Counted from the stretch's first letter, positions 34,169 to 47,224 are shown. The stretch: DNA of 64,000 nucleotides from Neckera pumila (GCA_963969595.1 OZ018409.1:45521282-45585281), one strand, 5' to 3'. Notes: generated by a model from the letters alone, not told the origin. Numbers and translations: made by a program.

Positions 34169-36320
34169 CACTGCAAGTTTACTAAAATCTAGATCCTTTA
34201 GAATTCATTCTAATCAAACTATCACCTAAAAAAAGATTTACATAAAGTGGTTGTACCGATTGGTAGTAGAGATAGACCTAAAGCTCCAAAGAAAGGGACA
34301 CGTCGGCCTTTTGACGGTACAATTGAAAAGAATATAATGGTCAAATAAGGAAATCCTTCAAAACTGAGAGGCTAGATTCTAGCTTGTAGGGTACTCAAGG
34401 GTTAAGTCTAAATTTTTTATGGCCTTTGATTGAGAAATTAATTGAATTTGAAAGGGTTCCAGTGGGTTCCTTTAGAAACTTTTCAACTTCCTCATTTGAA
34501 AAGACAATTTCTCTATATAATCATGGGCTTCAATTTTAGTAGTGTAACTTTGAAACTCCTTATTTTTTGCCATATTTTCAAAATTCTATTTTTTTCATTG
34601 TGGCTTCATTCTACTCTTTTTTAAAGATGTGACTTCCAACAAATTTGATGGTCACAATTGGATCCTATATTTGTCAATACATAAACTCCAAAGATCTTCC
34701 AAAAATCACCTAAACCAATTCCAATCTCAAAGTCATCATTGGAATTTACCGTAATTTGAACTTGCTATGGAGTGCTGATTTATTAATTAATTTGAAATTG
34801 AAATTATAAGAGAAATTGCACTGTTGTATTCTATACTATCTCATAAGATGACAACTCCGTCCATAGCCCCGCTTTGCTCTACCCGCTCAAAAATTGATAG
34901 CCATCAAATTAGCCAGAGAAAAAAAAGGGCCCCCTTCCCCTACCATCGATCAGAATTTTGAAAATAAATAACAGCCATTGGTTGTTCCATTCCAACCGTT
35001 AATCTTTCTACCACCGATCTGGAATATGAATAAGGACATGTGTACAAGTATGGATATGGGTTTAAAAGACTAATAGGAATATATAATACAAATACGGAAA
35101 CAAGAGATACGAAATCCCATATCAATTGTATATCCTATATCATTGTGAAATAACAAATAGGGAGGTTGGTTTGGATTCGAGTTAGGTTGGGTTTGAGGTG
35201 GGGGTTGGAAATTTAAAAAATAATTGAAGTCGGATTTAATTGTAACCTATAACCTCTACTTTATTGTCCACCATAATGTTCTAAACCTATGAAGAAATTT
35301 TCAAATGTTTTGGCCATCAGATGTATTTAATATGAATTGTTTTGCTTTATATTCAAAAATTTAAGGTAATTTCAAAAAAAAATTTCAATGTAAATTTTTT
35401 TTTAACTAACAACTAATAGAAGACATGCAATTACATCTATAAATAAATAAATACAAAAAATCACATTCATAGATAATTGCAAATGAAATTTGAAAAAATA
35501 GTAAGTGGCTTGTCCTTTGAGGATACACACTATGTAGACTTATTGACATGGAAGTCTTTGCAATTTTGAACTCGTTATAGTGGACTTTGGAGGTATACGT
35601 TGGCCAATAGCAAATGTTGGACCTTTTATTTGTCAATACAAAAAGATACATACTCCATTGATTGTCTCTAAAACATTTCAACTCTCATCTTTTTTTAAAT
35701 TCCAAACTCTTCCCGTCTTTGTTTTGTATATTAATTGAACCCCTAAGGTTCTCATTAGTTCCTTCAAATCTTTTGACCCCCTAAATTGAAAAGTCCCTAT
35801 GGACTTCAGTTTTAATCTTGTAAATTCAAAATTCTATTAATTTTTTCTTAGTTTCATTTCTCCATTTTTGTCTCCCCTTCATTTCACCATTTTTATATAT
35901 GCTTCGATTTTAGTCATGGTATCTCAAAAGTCTTTTTATATAGTTGGAAGGTGGATCCTACATATGTCAATATATGAATCCCAAAAGTCACTTCTACAGA
36001 TTGTCACTAGAATAAGATTTGGACAATTGATATGGAATTGGAATTCAAGAGTACTATCATTGGAAGCATATAATTTTTTTATATAAATAGCTAAATAAAT
36101 AGATATATAAAAAGTTGGGACTTGAACTTTGAACAACTTTATTGAAAGTATTTTCAGCTTAGCATGGCATAACATTTTCTTGAGCACCAAGTGAAGTAAA
36201 AATATTATTTCTAAGAAAAGAGTTCCTTTATTTTTTTTTAAAGTTTAGAAAATCCCACCAAAAATTGAAATCATTGGAATTTGCCTGAACTTTCATTTGT
36301 TCAACAAAGAAACAATGGCA
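34169..36320. other. Intergenic, AT-rich; no gene seen
   Basis: ORFs up to 91 codons on either strand, without recognisable domains. 35350-35660 resembles 32830-33130 (shared 'TTGACTTGCAA', 'TGGACTTTGGAGGT' and 'GTTGRCCAATA' words), a dispersed repeat. Confidence 0.35.
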
Positions 36321-36323
36321 TCA

Positions 36324-36605
36324 GATGAGATTCGGGGGTCTTGGAGGGCTCTGAGTTCTCCTGCTGTCTGCTGCGTTCCCAGATTGCGGGAACGCAGCAG
36401 CAGTAGCTAACTGACGTGGTCAAGCGACTGCCACGTCATTTAAAAATAAATAAAAAATAAAAATTGCTTAAAATGGTATTTTGGTAAAAAAAAAAAAAAT
36501 TCTTTTGAAATTTTTTTTTTCTGACACACCCATACCAACGTTCATTGAATCTGGGCAGATCAGGGAACAGGCTTGAAACGGCCCTCCAAGACCCCCAAAT
36601 ATCAT
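36324..36605. mobile_element. Inverted-repeat element (MITE-like, family E)
   Basis: About 26-bp inverted ends of the form GATGANATTNGGGGGTCTTG and complement (ends ...CAAGACCCCCAAATATCATC). Subterminal CTGCGTTCCC/GGGAACGCAG palindrome and TGACGTGG..CCACGTCA palindrome. Related inner units lie at 21149-21415 and about 57090-57340. No ORF. Confidence 0.75.
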
Positions 36606-37470
36606 CTAATCCTTTTGGGTTTAATGAATTTGAGTTTTGTATTATAAATGAATAATCCAAGGAAAGATATCCTAAAATTGTCCAAACATGCTATTGAATA
36701 TGGTTTTGTTATTACATTGCCTTATTGGGGGGCATAAAGGGATTTCAAATTATTTCTTTAGTATTTTGAAATCATGGAAATTTGCCTAAACTTTCATTTT
36801 TTCTATAGAGTATATACATTTTAAATAAGAAATATGTAGGGGTTGGTTTTAAAAATGAATTGCAATTAAATGCAATTTCTTTAATAGTATACTTCTAAAA
36901 GTAGCACACTTTTTTTGCAACTATTATAGAAGTATTAGTATCATATAATTATGTCGTGAATTGAAATACCAATATCTTTATAAATAAGAGATATCTTTAC
37001 AATCAGCGGTGCTAGTTTGTGAACCTGTAAGCAGTGAGTAGGGATTATGTGAGCAGTGAGTTCCAAATTTTTTTTAAATAATATAAAATTCAATAATATC
37101 AGGAAAAAGGGTAGTCATAAAAAAAAATTGTCAATATTTTTGGTTTTCTTGTAATTTTAGGACCTATATTGTTGTGGACCTATTACCGTGGATATATACT
37201 ACTTGTATAAGGGTTTTTTTTTATATTGCCTATGATATTGGAAATATATTGTGAAGATGAAAAACAATTTAGATGTGAAAAATGAATAAGGATGGAAAGA
37301 AGGTTGTATAGAATATTCCATTAAATAATTACAATATTTGTTCAAAGAGAAATTGACACTTTTGCAGCTACATGTGTAACTTTAGTCAACATTATTTAAA
37401 CTCGGATCACAGGCATTCATAGATTTTTAGACTTTTGCGTATATCAAAGACCTTCATTTGGAGACCCTCA
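36606..37470. other. Intergenic, AT-rich; no gene seen
   Basis: Around 37150-37200, 'GACCTATTACCGTGG' recalls similar words at 42.28 and 60.84 kb, a weak dispersed repeat. Confidence 0.3.
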
Positions 37471-37474
37471 TTAA

Positions 37475-38400
37475 CCCCTAAAGTCCCAAGGCCATTTTCC
37501 TGTCAAAAATCGCTCAAAACTGCCATTTTTGCTGTGTTCATTCAAGAACACAAAAAAAATCATATTTTTAGAATCTAACCGTAGGATCTTGTACTTCACT
37601 TGTTAAAGATCATGTGGTAAAAATTTCATGAAGTTTGACCGTAAGGATTGGAAGATATTAGCATTTGAAGTTGGAAAAAGAAGCTTTTTTGAACTGTGGC
37701 CTGTAATTTCAGATGACTTTGACCGCCATTTGTGGAAAAGTTTTGCACTACAGACTTTGAATTTAAAATTTTTTATGTTGAAGATGTGAGTTGAGAGTCT
37801 AGGAACAAAATTTCAAAGAAAAAACACTTGATCTTTATTCTTCAAAAAATTGTTAAGTAGACGTAGGTCCAAGATTGAAAAAACAACTAAATCGTTAATA
37901 GCTCTTAGACGGGATTGAAATACAATAATCCCAACAGTGAGATTGTTTTAGCAAGCAAACACAACATTCTCAAAAAGAAAATTGTGAAAAATTGTGAAAA
38001 TTGCATTCAGAAATGAATCCTACAAGTTATTTTTTTTAGGAAGATGCTCTAAGTGCCCGAAAACTAAGATTGTCCATAACTTTCTCACAACAAATCCAAA
38101 TGGAATGAGTCAAAGCTTCAGATTTAGACAAAAATATATTCTTTCAGAGAAAAAATAAAAAAAATAAAAAAAATGACTTTTTGCAAAAAAAAATTTGTTG
38201 CCCACCGAGTTCGGTTTGAGGGGTTTTGTGGTATAACTTTTGCTCCCGGGCACCAATTGGAAAAAAAATTATATTCCCACGAAGCTCATCAGTTTTTCTA
38301 TCTTCACAAAAAGTTTCAAAAAATCACGACAAAAATTCAGCCCGTAGGTACCTGCCCAAAATCTGATTTGTCCCCTGAGGGGACAATGGGACTTTAGGGG
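37475..38400 (-). mobile_element. TTAA-flanked element (family A copy 4, reverse)
   Basis: 926 bp between TTAA at 37471-37474 and TTAA at 38401-38404. Ends CCCCTAAAGTCCC and GGGACTTTAGGGG form a perfect 13-bp inverted repeat. Interior blocks are in the opposite orientation to the 5.6-kb copy. No ORF of note. Confidence 0.88.
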
Positions 38401-38404
38401 TTAA

Positions 38405-39580
38405 TTTCCATTTGTATAGGCCAAATGTCTAGTACTTTAGGCTAGTCAATTATCCAAGCGCATTTAGAGCCTTGAATACAATGGTGAATATTATTTGGGC
38501 AAAACCAAAAATTTGTCATAATATCCTTGTTTCCACTATACTATTTCTTTCTACCACGGTATATTGGAGCTAGAATGTCATTTCATCTTTTTGTGATGTA
38601 TGATCCTTGCTATTGGGCTTGACATTTGCAATTCAACATGTGGGACAGTCTTGCAATATGCTATTGTAAAGTGTCAACATTGCTCCCCAATGTGGTAGTG
38701 ACATGTAAAACTTGTTTAAAGTTAGCCACCTTCTCTGCTTCCTCACAGAACTTTGTAGGTGTGCGTGTAGACCAAATCAATACTCTTGGCCAAGAAAAAT
38801 TCATTTTATCTAGTTGATGGGAGTCACCATCCAAACAAATAGGGAGGTCAAGTTTGAGCTTATTATTGCCAAATACCTCTTCATCCTGCAAGTATGGAAT
38901 ACACGTTGCAACATTAGATGCTCCAAAAAAGACATTCAATGCTTTTACAATCTTCTTCAAATTACCATTGCATATAGCGCCTCTTAACTTCAGCTCTTCC
39001 TTAGATGAATCTGATCCTGATGTTTTGCCATTGAAGAATGTTCAATAATTTGTTATGTATATGAAGGCTCAAATGGAGTCATCACAAGTGGCAGCAAACA
39101 AATCATTACGTCAAACACCCAATTGCTACAACCATTTGTAGGATCTATTTTGGATAGGTTGCATGATGGCATGTCTGCAATTTCTTTAGCATTCAATCCT
39201 TGCAAGAGAAATAATGTGATGAGGCTTACAAAAAAATTTCTAAAAATCCTAAGAGTGAAATTTCTTTGGATATTGCATGGTGATACAAATTTTGATCCCT
39301 TTAGTAGGCTAAGAAGACACCTCTCGGCCCCAAAAAACAAGTTATCTCCTCCCTAATTTGATTCAAAAATGTCATTACACTTCACATAGTGCTGCAGTTT
39401 TGGATCTTATCAACAGGCGATCAAGTTACCTCTTGACCTTAAAAGCTAAATCACCCTACTCTTGATTTGATCTCAAAGTCTCTTTGTAGAAATATTTGCT
39501 TGATAAAAAAGGCATTTCAAATTGAAAGGCAATCAAAATAAAAGAAATAAATCCAAAAAAATGGGAGAAAAGATACCATG
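38405..39580 (-). other. Unrecognised region with two coding-like minus ORFs
   Basis: Minus ORFs at 38661-38960 (99 codons) and 39053-39340 (95 codons) have more even amino acid content than the surrounding chance ORFs and lie on the same strand in tandem. No domain could be recognised. They could be remnants of a transposon protein or of a decayed gene. Confidence 0.25.
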
Positions 39581-39584
39581 TTTA

Positions 39585-40605
39585 AAAACGGTCTTGAGTC
39601 AGCTAAGCTTATGTATGGGTTGGGTTATATTTCTTGATTACTTGCTAGCTTGTGAGGGGGACTTTTTAGCGCAAATAGGAGTCTCTAGCCCTGCAACCAA
39701 TGATTGAGGAAAACAAATTGTATTCGAATTCAATCATGACATTCTACAAACCCTATTTCATTTTTAAAAATTTGAAAAAATAAAAAATTAACCTTGTATT
39801 TAAAATGCACTTTAGCTATGCAGTGCAAGGGTTGAGTGTTTTTTTGGTTCACTTGGTAGGGTATGAGGGGGATCCCTTGATGCCGAAGGGAGCCCCTCAG
39901 CCTCCCAGCTAGTGATCAAGATTCAAGACATGATAAATTTGTACCCTAGCTCAATTAAGATGATGTGTCAGATTTGTGCTTTTGTAAAGGCTAGGTTTTA
40001 GGATTCATGATCACTTGCTGGGATGTGCGGGGTTCCTTGGCGCCAAGGGGAGCTACCTTGTCTTCAAAAAATAAAAATAAAAGCTTTCGTTTCTTTTTTG
40101 TTTTGTTTCCCTCCGTGACGCGAGGCTGCCCTCGGCACCGAGGAGAATCCGTCATATCCTAGTAAGTGATCATGAACCCTAAAACCTGGCCTTCACAAAA
40201 GCACAAATCCTACATATCATCTTAATTGAGCTAGAGTACAAATTTATCATGTCTTGAATCTTGATCACTAGCTGGGAGGTTGGGGGACTCCCTTCGGCGC
40301 CAAGGGGTCCCCTTCACACCCTATCAAGTGATCCAAAAAAACACTCGATCCTCGCACAAGCATAGCTAAAGCACATTTTAAATACAAGGTTAATTTCTTA
40401 TTTTTTCAAATTTTTAAAAATGGAATAGGGTTTCTAGATTGTCATGATTGAATTAGAATACAATTTGATTTCCACAATCATTGGTTGTAGGGCTAGAGAC
40501 TCCTATTGGCGCCAAGAAGTCCCCCTTACAAGCTAGCAAGTGATCAAGAAATATAACCCGACCCATGCATAAGCATAGGTAGCTCAAAACCATTCTACAA
40601 GTGTC
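39585..40605. repeat. Large foldback with arms of about 470 bp
   Basis: The left arm (about 39590-40060) and right arm (about 40140-40605) are inverted copies. Matching blocks include GGGTTATATTTCTTGAT, TTGTATTTAAAATG, GCTAGTGATCAAGATTCAAG and GATCACTTGCTGGGATG with their complements. The spacer is about 75 bp. Within each arm a GGCGCCAAGGGGAG-type word recurs at about 200-bp spacing. Confidence 0.85.
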
Positions 40606-41600
40606 AAGTGTCTTTTCTTGATCACTTACTAGGATTTGGAGGGGACCTTGTGATGCCAATGGAAGCACCTAGCTCTACAGTCACTAGGCAATATTATGAA
40701 AAAAAATTGTACTCTAACTTAGCCATTATGATTGTAGGACTTGAGCTTGTACAAAGGTGGTGTGTTTATCTTTGAGCACTTGCTAGGATGTAAGGGGTAT
40801 CTCTTGATGCCAAAAGGAGATTCATAGGGGTTCCTCTGGATGCCAAAAGGAGACCTTTAGACACAATTTTTTATTTTATTGTTATTTTTTTGTTTATTTA
40901 TATTTTTTTTCTCCTTGCCGAGAAGTACTCCTCACACCTTAGGAAATGATCAAGAGAAAATAAAATCTATATGCAATCTATCATCTAGATGTTGAGGATC
41001 TCTTCATGTACACAAGATTCTTAAATTAGAAATTGGCCTTAAGCTTGTGTTCAATTTGCTTTTGCTTTTGCAAAGGTTGGTTTTATCTTTAAATTACATA
41101 TTGGATTGTTTAGAGGAACTCTTGGCGCCAATGGGAGTCCTTAGCTTAGAAGCCAATGACCAAAAAAAATAAATTATTCTAGCTTGAATAAAATGATCTG
41201 TAGGATTTGCACATTTGTAAGGATTGGGTTTTTTTCCTTGATCACTTGCTAAGATGTGAGCAGGACTTTTGGGCACCTACAAGAGGCCTTTCATTACAAA
41301 CAAAAAATAATCATTATTATTGTCTTTTGATTCCACCACCAAAGAGCTACCAACGGTGTTAAAAGGTATTTTTCACATCCTAACAAGTGATTAAGAAAAA
41401 AACAAATTTATATTCTAGCTCATTCATTTAGCTGTGAAGGACTTGTTCATGTAAATAAGATTTCTAAATAATAAAATTGGCTTGAAGCTTGGGTTTGATC
41501 AAGTTGTGTTTGTGCAAGAGTCAATTGTTTCTTTTGGTCACATATTAGGTTGTTTGGAAGAGCTCTTGGCACCAATGGGAGCCCACATTCCAATAACTAG
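40606..41600. repeat. Degenerate array of the same 'TTGATCACTTGCTAGGATG' unit
   Basis: Diverged units continue beyond the foldback at about 40610, 40760, 40920, 41100, 41230, 41350 and 41540. Each has a ACTTGCTAG- or GATCAAG-type word near a TTGG(C/T)GCCAA(G/T)GG-type word, in both orientations. Confidence 0.6.
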
Positions 41601-43904
41601 GATCAAAAAAAGAATAAATCTATAATTTAGTTTAATCATGATGATTTTGAAGACTTATTTGTGTATTCAAGATTTTCTATTAAAAGTTTAGACTTGCAAC
41701 TTGATTCTACACTAGCTATTCTTGTGCAATAAGGCCCATAATTACAATCTAGCGTGGAACTGGCTTTAAATTTTCTAATCTTATTGACAATCATACATTT
41801 GCATGTTATGTAGTAAGCAAATGTTATTAAATGCATCAACCAGTTGGACCTTAATTTTTTTTTTCCTTTTTCAAATTTGATCTAAATCAATTTTTCTGCA
41901 AAAAAATTGTGAAACTTAAGTCCTATGCCACTAAACAACTGCTCTATGGTAGAAATGAAATGTTTCAGAGGACAATGCTGATGGTTCAGACGACAATGTT
42001 GATGAGCCTATCGACAAGACAACAACTGTGCCATTGAAAATATCCTATAGAGATTGCAAAAAAATTAGCTTTGTGGCTTCTATCTCTAGTCTTTTAAACA
42101 ACTTGTTGCGGTCTCTTCTATGGTGGATGAAGATAGACATTAGTTTCTAGAAGCACCAAGCATGGTTTGGAAGAATGTCGGTAGTGGAAGACATCTATAA
42201 TTTCCATTTATTGACAAAATGAGTAGATTATTTCAGTCTTTCAATCCTAAATCTTGAATGATATAATGTCCACGGTCATAGGTTCCACCATAGAATTTTC
42301 TCTAAAAAATTGTATACTCACAAGCTCATAGGCTCACAGGCTCACGCTCGCACGCTCACAGAATAGCAACCCTGGTCAATAGCAAATGAATGAATTAGGA
42401 TTCCCAGTTATGATTGGAGACATTTGTTAGTATATCCTTTCATTCCATATCAATCTTATTTTTACTCCTTTTGTTCCAAAATGCTCTTCTTATTGGCCAT
42501 AATTTTGGCCCAAAAAGATCTTCCTATTATAGGAGGAAGGAAATTGGTCAACGGTTTCCTACCTATTGTAGCAACTGCAATGTTCAAATCCATGAAATAG
42601 GGAGCATTTCCATTTCTATTGCATATGATTCTTTCATTTGCAACTTTCTAGCAAACAATTCCAAAGATATAGGTTGCATGGAGCTTTTGCTCTACTAGAA
42701 GGGGGTGGATTACTATAGCAAGTCAATAATATGCCCCGATGGCCCTTCCTATATCAATAGCACTCTTGTACCAATGAGCTAGCAAATGACTATATAATGA
42801 CATTGCTTGAGTGGGCCACTTTTATATCCTCTTGTATTGTAGCATACAATTGACTGGCCATCGGTGCTTATTGGAAATGGTTTAAAAAATCCAATTTTCA
42901 AGTATTCTAAAACCACACTTTATAAAAGGTTTTGAAACTCAAAATTCTAGGATGATAGGAATACACTGAACTTTATTTATAGCTCAAAGAAATTTGAAAA
43001 AATGTTCTTTTAAACCTTAACCCAGAACATTTTGTCCAACAAAGAGATCATTTTGGGACGGAGGGAGTAATATTTTTGAGAAAAAAATCAAGGTGGTGGT
43101 CAAATACAATTTGGTGAAACAATGTGTTTTCACATTCAGCCATCTTTCTGACCAAAATACTCTTTTCCATTCCATACATTCATTTTTTCACCTGAAATTT
43201 GGCAACTTTGTCCATATTTGTAATACATATGGAAAAAAATAGCAAAAAGAATTTACTTTTTTGGCAAAAAGAAATGAGAGGTCTTTTGAAATGGTGCACT
43301 TTGGCACCAAGGAGCCAATAGGAAAAGGGCTGGTCCAACGGCATACATGTCATTTCCTCATTTGTTTCCAAAATATTTAGACGTCTTTGAAAAAAAACAA
43401 AAAATTGGATGTGATTGATTCCCTGGAAGTGAGTGTGAAGATGTGCCATTCTGGCCGCCTTGGACGACCATGACAAAAAGATCTACAGTAGAGTAGTTCA
43501 GTTGACTGTCAGATGCAATCAATGCTGGAAGGAAGGTGGGTACTTCCAAAATTATCATCACTGGGGTACATGTCTAAAATCAATATGTACCTATGTAGAA
43601 GAAACAATTTAAAATTTCAGATCATCTACCCAAAAAATTTGTGACTTTTCATGATTTTGTATTGGGTATCCAAATGTCACATTCTTTGGTGCAGTGGGAT
43701 GTCTTTGACTTGCAACCAAGAAAAATATGAACATTTGACTTACAATCAATATAAACCTATGTGAGTGAAAGAAACAATTTCAGAACATCTACCAAAAAAA
43801 TTTTGGTCCACAATTTTTGCATTGGATATTCAAATGTCTCATTCTTTGGTGCGGTGGAACCTCCTTTCACTTGCAAACAAGAAAAATATGAACATCTGAC
43901 CAGT
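41601..43904. other. Intergenic; no gene recognised
   Basis: Includes a (GGCTCAC)n-like short tandem at 42320-42360 that also appears, inverted, at about 60760-60803. 43130-43330 matches 27.85-28.06 kb. A 94-codon plus ORF at 42414-42698 has no recognised domain. Confidence 0.35.
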
Positions 43905-43923
43905 CTAATAATCCATACCTTAA

Positions 43924-44835
43924 CCCCTAAAGGACTGTTTGTTCCCTCGAAGGACAATTCGGGTCCGGGCAGGTTCTTACTACTTTGATTTTTAGTAAGA
44001 TTTTTTAAGATTTTTTGAAGTTGTGTATTTTTGCAAGAGCTTTGTGAATATATAATTTATACTTTAATTGATGACCGGGAGCAAAAGTTATGGCACAATA
44101 AGCAAAATTGGAGTTCGGTGGGCAATACAAAAAAAATCACAAAAAGTCAAAATAATTTTTTTTCAAATTTTTTTCTCAAAGATTATATTTTTGAATACAT
44201 GCAAAGCTTTGTTTCATTCAATTTGGACTAATAATGAGAAAGTTACAGACAATCTTAATTTTTCGGGCAATCTAAGCATCTTCTTGAAAAAATAACTTGT
44301 AGAATTTGTTTTTCAATGCAGTTTTTAGAAATGGTTAGACAAGGTTGGATTTTTTTGCTAGGACAATCTCATTCTTGGGATTATTGTGAGTCAATTCCAT
44401 CTAAAAGCTATCAACAATTTAGTTTTTTCTTCAATATTGAACCTACCTCTACTTAACAATTTTTTAATGAGTGAAAATTAAGTGCCTTTTATCCCAAATT
44501 TTTTTGGTATATTCTCGACTCAACTACTTAACATAAATAAGTAGAAAATCAAAGTCTATAGTGCAAAAACTTTGAACTAAAAAGACTCAAACCCAGAAAA
44601 ACTAGTCAAGCCAGGTGCAAAAAAACTTGTTTTCTTCACTTTGAATGCATATATCTTGCAATCTACATGGTCAAAAATTCTGAAATTTCTTCCACGTATT
44701 CATATACTAGTCAAGTATAAGATCTTACGGTTGGATATGCAAGAGAAAACAATTTTTAAAGCTCTTTTCTCTTTGCAATAGAAATGACAATTTTGAGTGT
44801 TTTTTGATAGGAAAATCACCTTGGTCCTTTAGAGG
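43924..44835 (+). mobile_element. TTAA-flanked element (family A copy 5) inside an R repeat
   Basis: 912 bp between TTAA at 43920-43923 and TTAA at 44836-44839. Ends CCCCTAAAGGAC and GTCCTTTAGAGG. The flanks read CATACC-TTAA on the left and TTAA-GCTAGGTTGTTTG on the right. Unoccupied R units read CATACCTTAAG with a single TTAA (46201-46211), so the insertion site is exactly TTAA. Confidence 0.9.
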
Positions 44836-44964
44836 TTAAGCTAGGTTGTTTGTTTGTTTTATTTTGTTTATTACAATGAAATCTCTGGAACCATGGGGCT
44901 CCCAATCGCATTCTTAATTAATACCATTAGAAAGCCCTTGGCAAAGAAAGATGTACGGGCTTAA

Positions 44965-45893
44965 CCCCTAAAGGTTTGACTATGTTTTCACCAAAAACGC
45001 TCCAAAACTGCCATTTCAATACAAGTATCAAATTTCAGAAAAGAAACATTTTTGGACACATGTAACCATAGGATCTTGTAATAAACTTGTTTGAGAAGAT
45101 GTGGAAAAAATTTCAGAATGTTCCACCGTGTGGATTGCAAGATAATAGTGGTTGAATTGACAAAAATCCTTTTTTTGTCCTTGCGAAAAAACGTCCAGCT
45201 GCCCTTCACAAGGTCACATTTGTATGAAAAAATGTCCAAAATGGTGGTTATTCTTTGGATTCATTTTCCTAGACAAGTTGGATACATGTTTGAAAAAATT
45301 CAGATCATTTAGAATTGTACAACATATAGGAAAAAAATAGTAAATAGGAAGAGGTCGAGAATGATTCAAAACACTAAATTGTTAAGAATTTATTTATGGA
45401 ATTGAAAAATGCCAATTCCAACGGTTTTAATGTTGTAATAAACAATCTACAGCCAAATTTTTTATTTTTTTCAAAAATATTGAAATTTGAGTGAAATAAA
45501 GCACTTCAAAGTTTATTTTAGAGTTGAGATTCCATAACTACCCTCAAACTAAGAATCCTCATAATTTTTGACTCATAGATCCAAATGGAATGATTCAAAG
45601 CTTCCGCCTACATATAAATCTAAAGAACCAATTTCAAATTATATTTTTTTTAAAAGTGATTTTTAAAGAAGTATTTTTTGCTATCCGGGCTGCCCGCCGA
45701 GCAATGAAAACGACATATGATGCAATAACTTTTTGATCCTGTAATCAAAAGTTATGAAAATTGTTGGGCCTTAAAGCTACTCCTCAGGAAAATGTTGTGT
45801 GCAAATTTCAAAGAAAAACATTAAAATCTCTGCTCGTAGTGAGCTGCCCCAAAAAGCTATGTTCTCAAAAAAGCATGTTCAGTGCTTTAGGGG
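44965..45893 (-). mobile_element. TTAA-flanked element (family B copy 2, reverse) inside an R repeat
   Basis: 929 bp between TTAA at 44961-44964 and TTAA at 45894-45897. Ends CCCCTAAAGGTTTG and AGTGCTTTAGGGG. The interrupted R unit resumes after it (GTACGGGC before, TTGTTTCGCGGC after, compare CACGGGCTTGGTTTCGTG at 54607). Minus-oriented relative to the 2.2-kb copy. Confidence 0.88.
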
Positions 45894-46956
45894 TTAACTT
45901 GTTTCGCGGCATTGAACCTCCTTCTGAGAAAGTTATTGAATTTCAAAGTTTTTTTGAATTCCAAAATTGAATTAAATTATCTTTTAGTTTGGAGAAACCA
46001 CAACTTTTATATTGCATATCTAAACGCCACAAAACAAAGCCTTTGCTTTCCTTTGTGCATAAAGCTTTCTATTTGTACCAAGAACGTAAATTCTCGCACT
46101 ATGGTGTAAAAGTTATTGAATTTCAAAGTTTTAATGAATAAAAAATCAGAATTTTTTTACTTTTATATTGGTTGTGGCAATAGCTCAGGGTAAATTAGTC
46201 CATACCTTAAGTCACACTATTTGTTTTTTTATTTTGTTTATTAGGTTGAGATTTCTGTGCATCCCTTCAAGTGGTGCTTTTTTGGTATTATTGAAAAATT
46301 CTCTGTAAGGAGAGGTGCACAAGCTTTGTTTCATGGTATTTGGACCTATGCTATAGAAATTAATAAATTTTGAGATTTCTATTAAATTAGAAAAATAAAA
46401 AATCACTTTTACATTTATTTTGACTATGGCAATGACGCAAGGTACACTAGTATTACAAACTTGAAGTTAGGTTGCTCGTTTTGTTTTATTTGTTTGTTTT
46501 GTTTGTTACATTGAGATCTTTTGGACCGTAGGTTCACCAATTGTATTCTTAGTATTGTTGAAAAGCTTTCTACGAAGAGAGGTGCAAAGGCTTTGTTTTG
46601 TGGCATTTGGACCTACGGTGTAATAGTTATGGAATTTCGAAGTTTTTATGAATTAAAAAAATTAGATTTTTTTTTTTTTTTGTACTTTGGATGTAGAAAT
46701 AGCACAGGGCACATGAATCCATACTTTAACTTACTGTATTTGTTTTGTTTATTTGTTTGTTTGTTACATAGAGATCTCTAGTATCATGTGCCCCTATTTA
46801 CATGTTTGATACCGTTGAAAAGCACTTTGCAAGGAGGGGTGCATGGCAAAAATGATATTGAATTTTTAAGTCTTTAAGAATTAAAGATTTAGAAAATTAC
46901 TTTACTTTACTTTATCATATTGTAGCAATGGCACAGGGTACACTAGTCTATATTAA

Positions 46957-47215
46957 CCTCTAAAAGACCAACATGCTCTTTTTGGCTATATAGAAATTTT
47001 GGGCAGATACATGTGACTGGAGATTTTTATATTTTTGGACCAAATTTTAAAAGCCCATAGGATGTAGATTGTTTATTACAACATTGTGATTATTGTGATT
47101 AGCATTTTTCAATTCCATAATTAAATTCTCAACAATTTAGTATTTTGAATCATTTTCTGTTACTATCTACTTATTATTTTTTTCCTATATGTTGTACAAT
47201 TCCAAATGATCTGTT
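46957..47215 (+). mobile_element. Deleted TTAA-type element (family B copy 4)
   Basis: TTAA at 46953-46956, in the same place in the R unit as the family A copy at 43924, is followed by CCTCTAAAAGACCAACATG, the left end of family B. After about 110 bp the sequence jumps to the middle of family B (47060-47210) and stops before the right end. It therefore has an internal deletion and a lost terminus. Confidence 0.65.
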
Positions 47216-47224
47216 TGTTATAAT

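Larger units (their letters stand above)
43905..46957 (+). repeat. Array of a roughly 260-bp repeat (R), disrupted by TTAA elements
   Basis: The unit runs: GGCACAGGGTACACTAGTCC, ATACCTTAA, a TTGTTTGTTTG run, GAGATCT, an 'ATACCGTTGAAAAGC' block, 'GAGGTGCA..GGCTTTGTTT', then 'TTATTGAATTTCAAAG'. Copies start near 43905, 46190, 46440, 46690 and 46925. The first is split by elements at 43924-44835 and 44965-45893, and the last by 46957. Two further units lie at 54.48-54.88 kb. No coding frame is conserved between units. Confidence 0.7.

Noticed and set aside
39640..41160. TTGGCGCCAA words as tRNA-Lys-type retroviral primer-binding sites
   Set aside because: They recur many times in both orientations within a repeat unit, with no LTRs or polyprotein around; GGCGCC is itself palindromic.
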